Shown: piece by piece, positions 53,001 to 62,595 of the stretch
How positions within the stretch are numbered: the stretch's first letter is position 1
Layout: each line of letters opens with the position of its first letter
Translations under genes and position numbers: made by a program
Notes under the pieces: generated by a model
Told to the model about the DNA's origin: nothing
Seen by the model: only the letters and a program-made list of their open reading frames with translations
The model's database searches: none
From: Mangrovibacterium marinum
GTDB lineage: Bacteria; Bacteroidota; Bacteroidia; Bacteroidales; Prolixibacteraceae
Length of the DNA stretch: 64,000 bases
Direction of reading: 5' to 3'
Assembly (NCBI RefSeq): GCF_003046625.1
Contig: NZ_QAAD01000007.1
Span: forward strand, 1-64,000

Positions 53001-53758
53001 TCATCCAAGCTTGGTTAGACGATCCGATTGAGCGTTAAAAGTAGGATTAATTTTTCTTTTGGGCGCGAATGGAGGGCTCAAAAGCTTTGTCCGGCTACGA
53101 TTTTTGCAGGTTTATTCGAGGCTAACTGTCATATTTTTGAATGGAATGTTTTCTGTTGCAGAAAAGCCCGTTCAAATGGTTTTCATACAGCAATTAACGG
53201 CACAGCTCTTTTTTCCAGCAAGGCCAATGGAATTTGAAAATGGCGCAAAGATCGATTCTGTCAAGGTGTAATTGTGTTGAATGTTCATTGCTCGTGATTT
53301 TTGATCAGGCTTAACCGTATGAGCTGTTTTGCTTGCCTTTTCGTTTGTCGAATATCATTATAATCCAGGCTCAGTTTTTCATTTTGCTGATCTGTTTTTA
53401 ATGTCCTCCACTGTTTTTTTGAAAGCCCGAATACTCCAATTAAGGGAAATGGTCACCTTATGCGTCTTTGCTTTTGACCGTCTTTTGTTGGTTGAAGGAC
53501 TGAAGCTTCTTGTGTTTTATACAATTCTTAAAGCTGTTGAAAATTGGCTGCCAGGAGTTTAGAAATTTCCTAAATAAGCAAATCGGATGTTTTTGGATAT
53601 TTAGTGTAACTCGCATGTAGCTAGTTGTTTGTTGGTGGTTTGTTCGTGATTGCAGCTTTTGGGTTCATCTTCGGGATTGTACAATTTAAAGAAAAAACGT
53701 ACTTTTTACCTTTAAAAATCGAAAGACGAATAATTTCAAACTTAAACGATCAAATAAA
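53001..53758. other. 758-bp spacer upstream of the exported glycosidase operon
   Basis: This A/T-rich region separates the SGNH hydrolase (minus) from the GH27 operon (plus). Short plus-strand ORFs of 60-77 codons show no domain and poor composition. A TACCTTTA motif at 53707-53714 is close to TAnnTTTG and could be the operon promoter. No hybrid two-component, AraC or SusR-like regulator is encoded in or next to it. Confidence 0.45.
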
Positions 53759-55126
53759 ATGAGATTTCTGAATTTTCTTCCCGCGATTTTCTTGCTTGGG
53801 ATTTTGGCCTCCTGCCAACCCGCCAAAAAGAAAGCCGAACCTTTTGCAAAGGGCGAATTTAAAAGCTGGGCACAAACCCCGCCAATGGGCTGGAACAGCT
53901 GGGACTGCTACGGACCGACCGTTGAAGAAGCCGAAGTAAAGGCGAATGCCGATTATATGGCTGAAAAGCTGAAAGACTACGGCTGGGAATACATCGTGGT
54001 GGATATCCGCTGGTTTGTGGAGAATGATAAAGCCGGTGGTTACAACCAAACCGACCCGCGTTATGTGATGGATGAATACGGGCGTTACCAGCCGGCTGTC
54101 AATCGTTTCCCTTCGGCTGCCGACGGGAAAGGTTTCAAAGAATTGGCTGACTACATTCACGCCAAAGGTCTGAAATTCGGTATCCACATCATGCGCGGAA
54201 TCCCGAAAGTGGCCGTTGAAAACAAACTGCCTATTCTGGGAGCTGACGGTATTACGGCCGATCAAATTTATTCAACCGAACTGCAATGCCAGTGGTTGCG
54301 CGACAACTATACGATTGTTGCCGACAAACCGGGAGCGCAGGAATATTACAATTCAATTTTCGATATGTACGCCGAATGGGGTGTTGACTTTGTAAAGGTT
54401 GACGACCTTTCCCGTCCGTACCATAAAGGCGAGATTGAACTGATCCGAAACGCGATCGACCAGTGCGGACGCCCGATTGTGCTGAGTACTTCGCCGGGTG
54501 AAACGCCGGTTGAAGATGCCGACCATGTAAAAGAACATGCCAACATGTGGCGTATGGTCGATGATGTTTGGGACACCTGGCCTCACTTTACGCACTTGAT
54601 TGATATTTGCCAGAAATGGTATCCTTATATCGCTCCGGGAACCTGGCCCGACTGCGACATGATTCCTTTGGGACGTATTTCGATTCGCGGCGAGCGTGGC
54701 AACGACCGTATGACCCGCTTGACCAAAGATGAACAATACTCGCTGATGACTTTGTTTACCATTTTCAAATCGCCCTTGATGTTTGGTGGTGATCTGCCGA
54801 GTAACGACGATTTCACCCTTTCGCTTTTGACCAATAAAGAGGTGCTGAAGATGCACGCTGAAGCCACCAATGTGCACCAATTGTTTAAAGAAGATGGCAA
54901 AGTGGCCATTGTTTCGGAACACCCGGCGAATGGCGACAAATACATGGCGCTCTTCAATATTGCCGACGAGCCGCAAACCATTACCATCGATATGACGACG
55001 CTTGGCTACATCAGCGATTGTGGCCTGGTGAACCTGTGGACTGGAGAAGATTCCGGGCAGATTTCGGGTGAGTACAGTGTTGAGTTAGCACCGCATGCCA
55101 GTGCCCTTTATAAACTTGTTTACTAA
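53759..55126 (+). CDS. Glycoside hydrolase family 27 lipoprotein
   Basis: This 455-residue exported TIM-barrel glycosidase has a lipobox LASC (Cys 19). The family start PPMGWNSWDCYG lies at 41-52. The nucleophile Asp 215 is in DFVKVDDLS, and the acid/base region is TWPDCDMIPLG (295-305). GH27 is known for alpha-galactosidases and beta-L-arabinopyranosidases. The substrate-recognition loop here reads VVDIRWF instead of the common DDCW, so specificity is uncertain; the arabinan-type neighbours make beta-L-arabinopyranosidase plausible. It is first of four co-oriented genes with gaps of 16-30 bp. Confidence 0.88.
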   Translation: MRFLNFLPAIFLLGILASCQPAKKKAEPFAKGEFKSWAQTPPMGWNSWDCYGPTVEEAEVKANADYMAEKLKDYGWEYIVVDIRWFVENDKAGGYNQTDPRYVMDEYGRYQPAVNRFPSAADGKGFKELADYIHAKGLKFGIHIMRGIPKVAVENKLPILGADGITADQIYSTELQCQWLRDNYTIVADKPGAQEYYNSIFDMYAEWGVDFVKVDDLSRPYHKGEIELIRNAIDQCGRPIVLSTSPGETPVEDADHVKEHANMWRMVDDVWDTWPHFTHLIDICQKWYPYIAPGTWPDCDMIPLGRISIRGERGNDRMTRLTKDEQYSLMTLFTIFKSPLMFGGDLPSNDDFTLSLLTNKEVLKMHAEATNVHQLFKEDGKVAIVSEHPANGDKYMALFNIADEPQTITIDMTTLGYISDCGLVNLWTGEDSGQISGEYSVELAPHASALYKLVY

Positions 55127-55142
55127 ATAGTGCGATTCAACC

Positions 55143-57734
55143 ATGAAATTACAAGCAACGATTATGCTGTTTATTGCGATTCTTGTGGGATCGCAGGTGC
55201 GGGCTAACGAACCGGATTCAGCCTACGTTTTTTCGTACGCGACACTAAAAGATAAGGGGCACAACGGGCTGCATTATGCCTGGAGCGTCGACCGCAAACA
55301 CTGGACCGGCATTGGCCCGGAATTTCGCTTTCTGTTTTGTGACTTCGGAACATGGGGCCCGCAAAAGCGGATGATTACGCCTTTCTTGTTTCAGGACCAA
55401 AAAGGAAGCTGGCACCAGATCTGGAGCCTGAACGAAACGATAGGGCAATTTGCTCACGCAGCAACCGATGATTTATTTACCTGGCAACCGCAGGAGTATC
55501 CGGAAGTGATGACCAAAGGCAATGTTGTGTTGCCGGAAGTTTCGTATCAACCGGCAGAGGATAATTATCTCGTTACCTGGTTGAGCGATCAGGATGGCGA
55601 ACAAAAGGTTTTCAAAACGACAACGACTGATTTCAAAAATTATACTGAAACCGTTGAAGGAAGCGAAAGCGACCGCTTGAACGCTCGGGAAGAAGTGATG
55701 ATTGACGGTGAGAAACAGTTGGGCGTGGTCGCGAAAGTTCCCTGGTCGCTTCTGCAGGGGGCTATTCAATTTTATGATTTGACCAAGTACCACGAGCAGC
55801 AACGCGCCGAGCGATTGACGGATGATGCAACCCGCTTTGCCAATTTAAAGCCAGTGGATGCTGAAATCACAGCGATTCCGGAAGACAAAAAAGCGATTAG
55901 CGATATGCTTATCGGCGTTTTTTTCGAAGATATCAACTACGCTGCCGATGGTGGTTTGTATGCCGAGCTGGTTCAAAACCGCGGTTTTGAATATACGCCG
56001 GCAGATACCAAAAACAGAAACCCGGATTGGAACAGTTCTTATGCTTGGACGTTCATCGGGCAAGAGGATGGTTTTACAATTGACACGGTGGCGCCGGTTC
56101 ATCCGAACCAGAAACACTATGCGGTATTGACGATTGCCAAAATTGGCGATGCGCTTCAGAACGAAGGCTTCGATGGTATCGCCTTGAATGCCGGCGATAA
56201 ATACGACTTTTCGGTATTTGCCAAAGGACTGGATGGCGCCAAAGGAAAGCTGTTGGTGCGTCTGGTTGACGAAAATGGAACGATTTACGCTGAAGGCATG
56301 AGCAAATCAGTCGGAGCTGATTGGAAAAAACTGACGCTAACCGTGACTGCTAAAGAGGCTGTTGCCAAAGCGCATTTGCAGGTCATCCCTCAGTTCACCG
56401 GGAAAGTGGCCCTGGATCTGGTTTCGCTTTTCCCGGAAAAGACGTTCAAGGGGCGCAAAAATGGACTGCGCGCCGACCTGGCTCAGACCATTGCTGATTT
56501 GCATCCGCGTTTTGTGCGTTTCCCCGGAGGTTGTGTTTCGCATGGCGACGGCTTGGATAACATCTACCGTTGGAAAAACACCATTGGTCCGCTGGAAACC
56601 CGCAAGGGCGATCGCAATATCTGGAATTATCACCAGTCGATGGGACTCGGTTATTTCGAATATTTCCAGTTTTGCGAAGATATTGGCGCCCAGCCGCTGC
56701 CGGTTATTGCTGCCGGCGTGCCCTGCCAGAACTCGTCGACCGGTGGTCACGGCCAGCAAGGGGGAATCCCGATGTGCGACATGGACCAATATGTGCAGGA
56801 TATCCTCGATTTGATTGAATGGGCCAATGGCGACAAAAACTCCCGGTTGGGAAAACTGCGCGCCGAAGCTGGTCATCCGGAACCTTTCAACCTGAAATAT
56901 GTGGGTATTGGAAACGAAGATTTGATCAACGATATTTTTGAAGAGCGTTTCACGATGATCTTCAATGCCATCAAGGAAAAGCATCCCGAGATTGAAGTGA
57001 TTGGTACGGTTGGACCATTTTCGGAAGGAACCGATTATCGTGTGGGCTGGGAAATTGCGTCCAAGTTGCAAGTGCCTTTGGTTGACGAACATTATTACCA
57101 ACCACCGGGCTGGTACTTGAATAATCAGGATTATTACGATCGTTACGATCGCACGAAACCCAAAGTGTATTTGGGTGAATATGCCACGCACATTCCCGGT
57201 CGCAAACTAACGACTGAGACAGCACTGTGCGACGCGCTGCACCTGATTAATGTGGAGCGAAATGCCGACGTGGTGCACATGACTTCGTACGCGCCTTTGT
57301 TGGCCAAACATGGTCACACGCAGTGGAACCCCGATTTGGTTTATTTCAATAACACCGAAGTGTTCCTGACACCGGATTACTACGTGCAAAAGATGTTCGG
57401 GCAGAATTCCGGTCAAGAATACATTGGCTCTCAGTTGAGTTTGAGCGATAAGGCTCAGGATGTGAAAAAGCGGGTGGTGACTTCGCTCGTTCGCGACGCC
57501 AAAACCGGCGATTACATTCTGAAACTGGCAAACTTGCTGCCGGTAGCGGTGAATTCCACAATCAATCTGGCCGACCTGCCGATTGTGGCGGGCGATGCTG
57601 AATTGACCATTCTGGAAGGAGAGGTTTCCGACCAACACGCTAAGGCGGAAACGAAGACGATTGCGGTTTCTTCGGACTTTGAATACAGCCTGCCGGCCTA
57701 TTCATTTTCTGTTATCCGGATGAAAGCAAACTAA
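55143..57734 (+). CDS. GH43-like domain fused to GH51 alpha-L-arabinofuranosidase
   Basis: This 863-residue exported protein has a signal peptide (1-21). Residues about 25-230 resemble half of a GH43-type propeller, but the segment aligned with RDP reads KRMITPF, so it lacks the catalytic Asp and may only bind. From about 245 a GH51 arabinofuranosidase begins (MLIGVFFEDINYAADGGLYAE), with a CBM-like insert (about 300-440). It then has RFPGGC, acid/base Glu 592 (GIGNED) and nucleophile Glu 679 (YLGEYA). It should release terminal alpha-L-arabinofuranose from side chains. It is second in the operon, 16 bp after GH27. Confidence 0.9.
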   Translation: MKLQATIMLFIAILVGSQVRANEPDSAYVFSYATLKDKGHNGLHYAWSVDRKHWTGIGPEFRFLFCDFGTWGPQKRMITPFLFQDQKGSWHQIWSLNETIGQFAHAATDDLFTWQPQEYPEVMTKGNVVLPEVSYQPAEDNYLVTWLSDQDGEQKVFKTTTTDFKNYTETVEGSESDRLNAREEVMIDGEKQLGVVAKVPWSLLQGAIQFYDLTKYHEQQRAERLTDDATRFANLKPVDAEITAIPEDKKAISDMLIGVFFEDINYAADGGLYAELVQNRGFEYTPADTKNRNPDWNSSYAWTFIGQEDGFTIDTVAPVHPNQKHYAVLTIAKIGDALQNEGFDGIALNAGDKYDFSVFAKGLDGAKGKLLVRLVDENGTIYAEGMSKSVGADWKKLTLTVTAKEAVAKAHLQVIPQFTGKVALDLVSLFPEKTFKGRKNGLRADLAQTIADLHPRFVRFPGGCVSHGDGLDNIYRWKNTIGPLETRKGDRNIWNYHQSMGLGYFEYFQFCEDIGAQPLPVIAAGVPCQNSSTGGHGQQGGIPMCDMDQYVQDILDLIEWANGDKNSRLGKLRAEAGHPEPFNLKYVGIGNEDLINDIFEERFTMIFNAIKEKHPEIEVIGTVGPFSEGTDYRVGWEIASKLQVPLVDEHYYQPPGWYLNNQDYYDRYDRTKPKVYLGEYATHIPGRKLTTETALCDALHLINVERNADVVHMTSYAPLLAKHGHTQWNPDLVYFNNTEVFLTPDYYVQKMFGQNSGQEYIGSQLSLSDKAQDVKKRVVTSLVRDAKTGDYILKLANLLPVAVNSTINLADLPIVAGDAELTILEGEVSDQHAKAETKTIAVSSDFEYSLPAYSFSVIRMKAN

Positions 57735-57764
57735 AACGAGGCATAATCAACGAAATACGAGACA

Positions 57765-59951
57765 ATGAATACTTCTAAAAAACAGAAATATCTTTCACTG
57801 AAAGGGATTGGCATTTTTGCCGTTCTTGTGGCGTTCCTAAGTTCATGCGAACCGGCAAAGTCAGCCGACGATGAGCTTTCGGCCTACCTGTTCACTTATT
57901 TCACCGGAAACGGACCGGGCGAAGAAGCCATTCATTTTGCGGTGAGTACCGACGGTTACAATTACCGGGCACTGAATGACAATCAACCCATCCTGGATTC
58001 GAAGCAGATCAGCACCTCCGGCGGTGTTCGCGACCCGCATATTTTGCGCGGTGCCGACGGCAAATCCTTTTATATGGTCGCTACCGATTTGTATGTGACC
58101 GAGCAGGGCTGGAATAACTACGCCATGATCCTGATGAAATCAATCGACCTGATCAACTGGGAGACTTCGGTGGTGAACATCCCCGAGGCTTTCCCCGATG
58201 AATTCAGCGATGTCAATCGAGTTTGGGCGCCGCAAACCATTTATGATGAAGCTGCCGGCAAGTACATGGTTTATTTTTCCATGAAGCAGGGCGACAATCC
58301 GGATATTATCTACTATGCCTATGCCAATCCGGATTTTACCGGTTTGGAGGAAGCGCCAAAGCAGTTGTATTTCCCACCGACTGAAAGCAATACCAAGGCT
58401 TGTATCGACGGCGATATTATCCCGTTCAACGGTAAATTCTACCTCTTTCACAAAGCTGAAGACGGAAATCCGGGCATCAAGCTGGCAATTTCGGATAAGC
58501 TGACGGAAGGCTACCAGTTGGTGAGCGACGAGCGCGTGGATTGCGAAACCAATAAAGTGGAAGGCTCCGGCATTTTCAAACTGAATAATTCGAATGACTA
58601 TGTTTTGATGTACGACGTGTACACCAGCGGGCGTTACCAGTTCACAAAAAGCAGCGATCTGCAGCATTTTGAGGTTGTTGACCAAGAGGTGTCGATGAAC
58701 TTTCACCCGCGTCACGGAACGGTGTTGCCGATTACCGGAAAAGAGTTGAAACGCCTGATTGCGAAATGGGGAACCTTGGATGATCCGTTGATCGAGGCGA
58801 CTTCTGCACAATTGAAAAAGCTGAATATTGATGTTAAAGGTGAGGCCAAAACCATTCATCTTCCTGTAAAACGGGGAACGGATCTGGCAGCTTTCGACCC
58901 GCAGTTTACATCTTTCCCGGGCGTAACGGTGGCGCCGGAAGAGCCGCAGGATTTTACCAACAGCCCGGTTGAGTACACCATTACGGTTGAAGGCAAAGGG
59001 GAGGCAGTTTACAACGTATCGGCTTCGGTGGATCACAACCCGGTGCTGGACGGTTATTATGCCGACCCTGATATTCTGTATTCCGAAAAAACAGGTAAAT
59101 ACTACATCTACCCAACGACCGACGGATTTGAAAATTGGTCGGGATATTATTTCAAAGTGTTCTCGTCGGATAACCTGGTTGACTGGACCGATGAGGGGAT
59201 CATTCTCGACTTGCACAAAGATGTGAGCTGGGCCGACCGCAATGCCTGGGCGCCGTGTATTGTTGAAAAGAAGATTAACGGCGAATACAAATATTTCTAC
59301 TATTTCACGGCTGCCCAAAAGATTGGTGTGGCTGTAGCCGACAATCCAACAGGTCCTTTCACGGACAGCGGAAAAGCACTAATCGACTTCAAAACGCTTG
59401 GTGTGAACCGCGGGCAGGAGATTGATCCCGATGTGTTTACCGACCCGAAAACAAACAAAACCTACCTGTACTGGGGAAATGGCTACATGGCTGCAGCTGA
59501 ATTAAACGATGACATGATCTCCCTCAATATGAAAGCGCTGAAACAGATGAATATTGATGGTACTTTCCGCGAAGGTTCGTATGTGATTTATCGCGACGGA
59601 AGCTATTATTTCTTCTGGTCGGAAGACGACACCCGCAGTCCGAATTACAAAGTGCGCTGGGCAAAATCGGACTCGCCGTTGGGTAAATTGACGATTCCCG
59701 AAAACAACATTGTCATTCAGCGCGACGACGAAACCGGCATTTTCGCAACCGGCCATAATTCGGCCATTCAGATTCCTGGAAAAGATGAGTGGTACCTGGT
59801 TTATCACCGCTTCAGTTACCCGAATGGCGTGAAAATGGGACGCCGTGGCGGTTTCCATCGCGAAGTTTGTATCGACAAGCTGGAGTTTGATGCCGATGGC
59901 AATATCCTGGAGGTGAAGCCGACTTTTAAAGGAATTGATCCGGTGAACTAA
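57765..59951 (+). CDS. Tandem GH43/GH43 lipoprotein
   Basis: This 728-residue protein has a lipobox-like FLSSC (Cys 28). It contains two five-bladed propeller domains. Domain 1 (about 35-330) has GGVRDPHIL as catalytic base, RVWAPQTIY and VEGSGIF as acid. A beta-rich linker follows (about 340-420). Domain 2 (about 425-725) has GYYADPDIL, AWAPCIVE and FREGSYVIY. Both sets of acidic residues look intact, so both halves may be active, possibly on different linkages of arabinan or arabinoxylan. It is third in the operon, 30 bp after the GH51 fusion. Confidence 0.9.
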   Translation: MNTSKKQKYLSLKGIGIFAVLVAFLSSCEPAKSADDELSAYLFTYFTGNGPGEEAIHFAVSTDGYNYRALNDNQPILDSKQISTSGGVRDPHILRGADGKSFYMVATDLYVTEQGWNNYAMILMKSIDLINWETSVVNIPEAFPDEFSDVNRVWAPQTIYDEAAGKYMVYFSMKQGDNPDIIYYAYANPDFTGLEEAPKQLYFPPTESNTKACIDGDIIPFNGKFYLFHKAEDGNPGIKLAISDKLTEGYQLVSDERVDCETNKVEGSGIFKLNNSNDYVLMYDVYTSGRYQFTKSSDLQHFEVVDQEVSMNFHPRHGTVLPITGKELKRLIAKWGTLDDPLIEATSAQLKKLNIDVKGEAKTIHLPVKRGTDLAAFDPQFTSFPGVTVAPEEPQDFTNSPVEYTITVEGKGEAVYNVSASVDHNPVLDGYYADPDILYSEKTGKYYIYPTTDGFENWSGYYFKVFSSDNLVDWTDEGIILDLHKDVSWADRNAWAPCIVEKKINGEYKYFYYFTAAQKIGVAVADNPTGPFTDSGKALIDFKTLGVNRGQEIDPDVFTDPKTNKTYLYWGNGYMAAAELNDDMISLNMKALKQMNIDGTFREGSYVIYRDGSYYFFWSEDDTRSPNYKVRWAKSDSPLGKLTIPENNIVIQRDDETGIFATGHNSAIQIPGKDEWYLVYHRFSYPNGVKMGRRGGFHREVCIDKLEFDADGNILEVKPTFKGIDPVN

Positions 59952-59973
59952 TTCTGAAAAACAAGTAATCGAA

Positions 59974-62331
59974 ATGAAAATTAGAAAATTAATCGTCTTT
60001 TTAGGCTTGTTGCCACTGTGTGCGCTCGCCCAACAGAAGCAGGCGGTAGAGGTATTTCCTTTATCGGAAGTGCGTTTGCTCGACAGCCCGTTCCGGACGG
60101 CCATGATGACCGACATGGACTACATCCTGGCTTTGGATATGGACCGGCTGTTAGCTCCATATTTAAAAGAGGCAGGTCTTCAACCCAAAGCCGAAAACTA
60201 CGGCAACTGGGAAAATACCGGACTCGATGGCCACATTGGCGGCCATTATTTGTCGGCCCTGGCGAAAATGTATGCCGCTACCGGCGACCAGCGCATGAAA
60301 GACCGCATGGATTACATGTTGTCGGAATTGAAGCGTGCGCAGGATGCCAACGGCGATGGTTATTTGTCGGGCGTTCCCGGCGGAAAAGCCATCTGGAAAG
60401 AAATTTCGGAAGGCAAGATTGATGCGGGTTCTTTCAGTTTGAATAAGAAGTGGGTGCCACTTTACAATATTCATAAAATTTACGCCGGCTTGTACGATGC
60501 TTATGCCTTTGCTGGCAGTGAGCAAGCCAAAGAAATGCTGATCGGGTTGACCGACTGGGCAATTCATTTGGTGCAAAACCTGTCGGATGAGCAGATTCAG
60601 GAGATGCTGCGCAGTGAACACGGCGGCTTGAACGAAATTTTTGCCGACGTGGCAGCCATTACCGGCGACGAAAAATACCTGAAGCTCGCTAAACAGTTCT
60701 CACACCGGGCAATTCTGGATCCGTTGATCAAACACGAAGATCAGCTGACGGGCATGCACGCCAATACGCAGATCCCGAAAGTGATTGGTTTTAAAAGAGT
60801 AGCCGAGGTTGACGGCGACCAGTCGTGGGCGGATGCGGCGCGTTACTTCTGGGAGAATGTGGTGGACAAACGCTCGGTGTCGATTGGTGGCAACAGCGTG
60901 CGCGAGCATTTTCACCCGGTTGATGATTTCAGCTCGATGATTGAGAGTGAACAGGGACCGGAAACCTGCAACACCTACAATATGCTGAAACTGACCAAGC
61001 ACTTGTTCCTGAGTGATCCGCAGGTGAAATACATGGATTACTACGAGCGGGCGATGTACAATCACATTTTGTCGACAGAAGAACCGGATCACGGCGGTTT
61101 TGTGTACTTCACGCCGATGCGTCCGGGGCATTACCGGGTGTACTCGCAGCCGCAAACCAGCTTTTGGTGCTGCGTGGGTTCCGGATTGGAAAATCACACC
61201 AAGTATGGCGAGCTGATTTATGCACATTCGGGTGAAGATGTCTATGTCAACCTGTTCATTCCTTCAAGCCTGGACTGGCAAGAAAAGGGATTGGAACTAA
61301 CACAGGAAACCAAATTTCCGGATGCCGAAACCAGCACGTTGACAATCAATCCCAAAAAGAAAAGCGAATTTACCTTGTATGTTCGCTATCCGAAATGGGT
61401 TGAAGCCGGAGCGTTGAATGTGACGGTAAATGGAGAACAAGTGGCTGTTGACGGAGCGCCCGGAGAATACGTTGCTTTGAGACGCCACTGGAAAAAGGGC
61501 GACAAAGTAGAACTGACTTTGCCTATGCGAACAACTGTTGAACAGTTGCCCGACGGTGAAAGCTACTATTCTATTTTGCACGGCCCAATCGTTTTGGCCG
61601 CCAAAACCGATACAACGGATCTGGTTGGTTTGTATGCCGACGATAGCCGTGGCGGGCATATTGCAGCCGGGCCAAAATACCCGTTGAACGAGATGCCGGT
61701 TGTGATTGGTTCTGCCGATCAGTTGCCGGCAATGATGAAACCGGTCGACGGGAAGCCGATGACGTTTAGGTTGAACGGCTTGTCGGATGAAAAAACATTG
61801 GAGTTGATTCCCTTTTTTCGTGTACATGAATCGCGCTACATCGTTTATTTTAAAGTGGTGAGCAAAGCGGAGCTGAAAGCGATGGAAGAAAAAATGGCCG
61901 CTGATGAAGCCGTCCAAAAAGCGCTGGACGAAGCGACCGTTGATTTGGTGTTCCCTGGCGAGCAACAACCGGAATCCGACCATTTTATTCAATCTGAAAA
62001 TACCAACTCGGGCGTGAACCAGGGGAAACACTGGCGCGACGCAACGGGCTGGTTTAGTTATCAGTTGAACGATAAAGCTGGCGATGCCGGCAAACTGCGC
62101 ATCATGTACTTTGGACTGGACAACGGCCGAAACTTCAGCATTCGCATCAACGGTGAAAAGTTGGCGGATGTGAGTCTGGATGGAAGTAAAGGTCTCGAAT
62201 TCTTCACTGTTGATTACAACATTCCGCAGGAGATACTAGACAAGGCTGATGGAAAACTTCGGGTGAAGTTTGAAGCGGCGCCGGGATCTGTTGCCGGCGG
62301 AATTTATGAAGTGCGACTGATGAAAAAATAA
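59974..62331 (+). CDS. GH127 beta-L-arabinofuranosidase
   Basis: This 785-residue exported enzyme has a signal peptide (1-19, ending ALAQ). The (alpha/alpha)6 barrel covers about 30-430 with GLDGHIGGHYLSALAKMY. The residues known to bind zinc and act in GH127 are visible: Glu 330 and Cys 332 in PETCNTYN, and Cys 399-Cys 400 in FWCCVGSG. Beta-sandwich domains follow, and the C-terminus carries an extra ~120-residue domain. It cleaves beta-linked L-arabinofuranose, as in hydroxyproline-rich glycoproteins or pectin side chains. It is last of the operon, 22 bp after the tandem GH43. Confidence 0.93.
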   Translation: MKIRKLIVFLGLLPLCALAQQKQAVEVFPLSEVRLLDSPFRTAMMTDMDYILALDMDRLLAPYLKEAGLQPKAENYGNWENTGLDGHIGGHYLSALAKMYAATGDQRMKDRMDYMLSELKRAQDANGDGYLSGVPGGKAIWKEISEGKIDAGSFSLNKKWVPLYNIHKIYAGLYDAYAFAGSEQAKEMLIGLTDWAIHLVQNLSDEQIQEMLRSEHGGLNEIFADVAAITGDEKYLKLAKQFSHRAILDPLIKHEDQLTGMHANTQIPKVIGFKRVAEVDGDQSWADAARYFWENVVDKRSVSIGGNSVREHFHPVDDFSSMIESEQGPETCNTYNMLKLTKHLFLSDPQVKYMDYYERAMYNHILSTEEPDHGGFVYFTPMRPGHYRVYSQPQTSFWCCVGSGLENHTKYGELIYAHSGEDVYVNLFIPSSLDWQEKGLELTQETKFPDAETSTLTINPKKKSEFTLYVRYPKWVEAGALNVTVNGEQVAVDGAPGEYVALRRHWKKGDKVELTLPMRTTVEQLPDGESYYSILHGPIVLAAKTDTTDLVGLYADDSRGGHIAAGPKYPLNEMPVVIGSADQLPAMMKPVDGKPMTFRLNGLSDEKTLELIPFFRVHESRYIVYFKVVSKAELKAMEEKMAADEAVQKALDEATVDLVFPGEQQPESDHFIQSENTNSGVNQGKHWRDATGWFSYQLNDKAGDAGKLRIMYFGLDNGRNFSIRINGEKLADVSLDGSKGLEFFTVDYNIPQEILDKADGKLRVKFEAAPGSVAGGIYEVRLMKK

Positions 62332-62355
62332 TCTTAAATAGTTTGTTTTGAAATG

Positions 62356-62556
62356 AAGAGGCTGTCTGAAAAGTCGATAAGAAGAAACTCAGACTTACAA
62401 ATTGAAAGCTCTAGTTGATTTTACCCCTCCCAACCTCTCCGGCAGCTGCCGGATGGCTTAAAGTCCCCTTCAGGGGATTTAGGGGTCATGTAGCTTGAAC
62501 GGACTTACAATTTGATAGCATTGAAAAAGCTCTTCAGACTTTTTAGACAGCCTCTT
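62356..62556. mobile_element. MITE-like element with 20-bp terminal inverted repeats
   Basis: The left end AAGAGGCTGTCTGAAAAGTC (62356-62375) is repeated inverted at 62537-62556 with one mismatch, bounding 201 bp without an ORF. Similar GGCTGTCTAAAAAG ends occur on Bacteroidota insertion sequences, so a transposase elsewhere could move it. Inside are a CCCCTCC..GGGGATTTAGGGG repeat (62421-62487), the palindrome core TCCGGCAGCTGCCGGA (62438-62453) and two GACTTACAA direct repeats. No clear target-site duplication is seen. Confidence 0.7.
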
Positions 62557-62595
62557 TGTTTTTTGTAGCTTTGAAGCAAACGAAAATAAGCAGCG

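Noticed and set aside
53059-53562. Short plus-strand ORFs of 70-77 codons upstream of the GH27 gene
   Set aside because: No domain, no start context, A/T-rich non-coding composition; more likely regulatory spacer.
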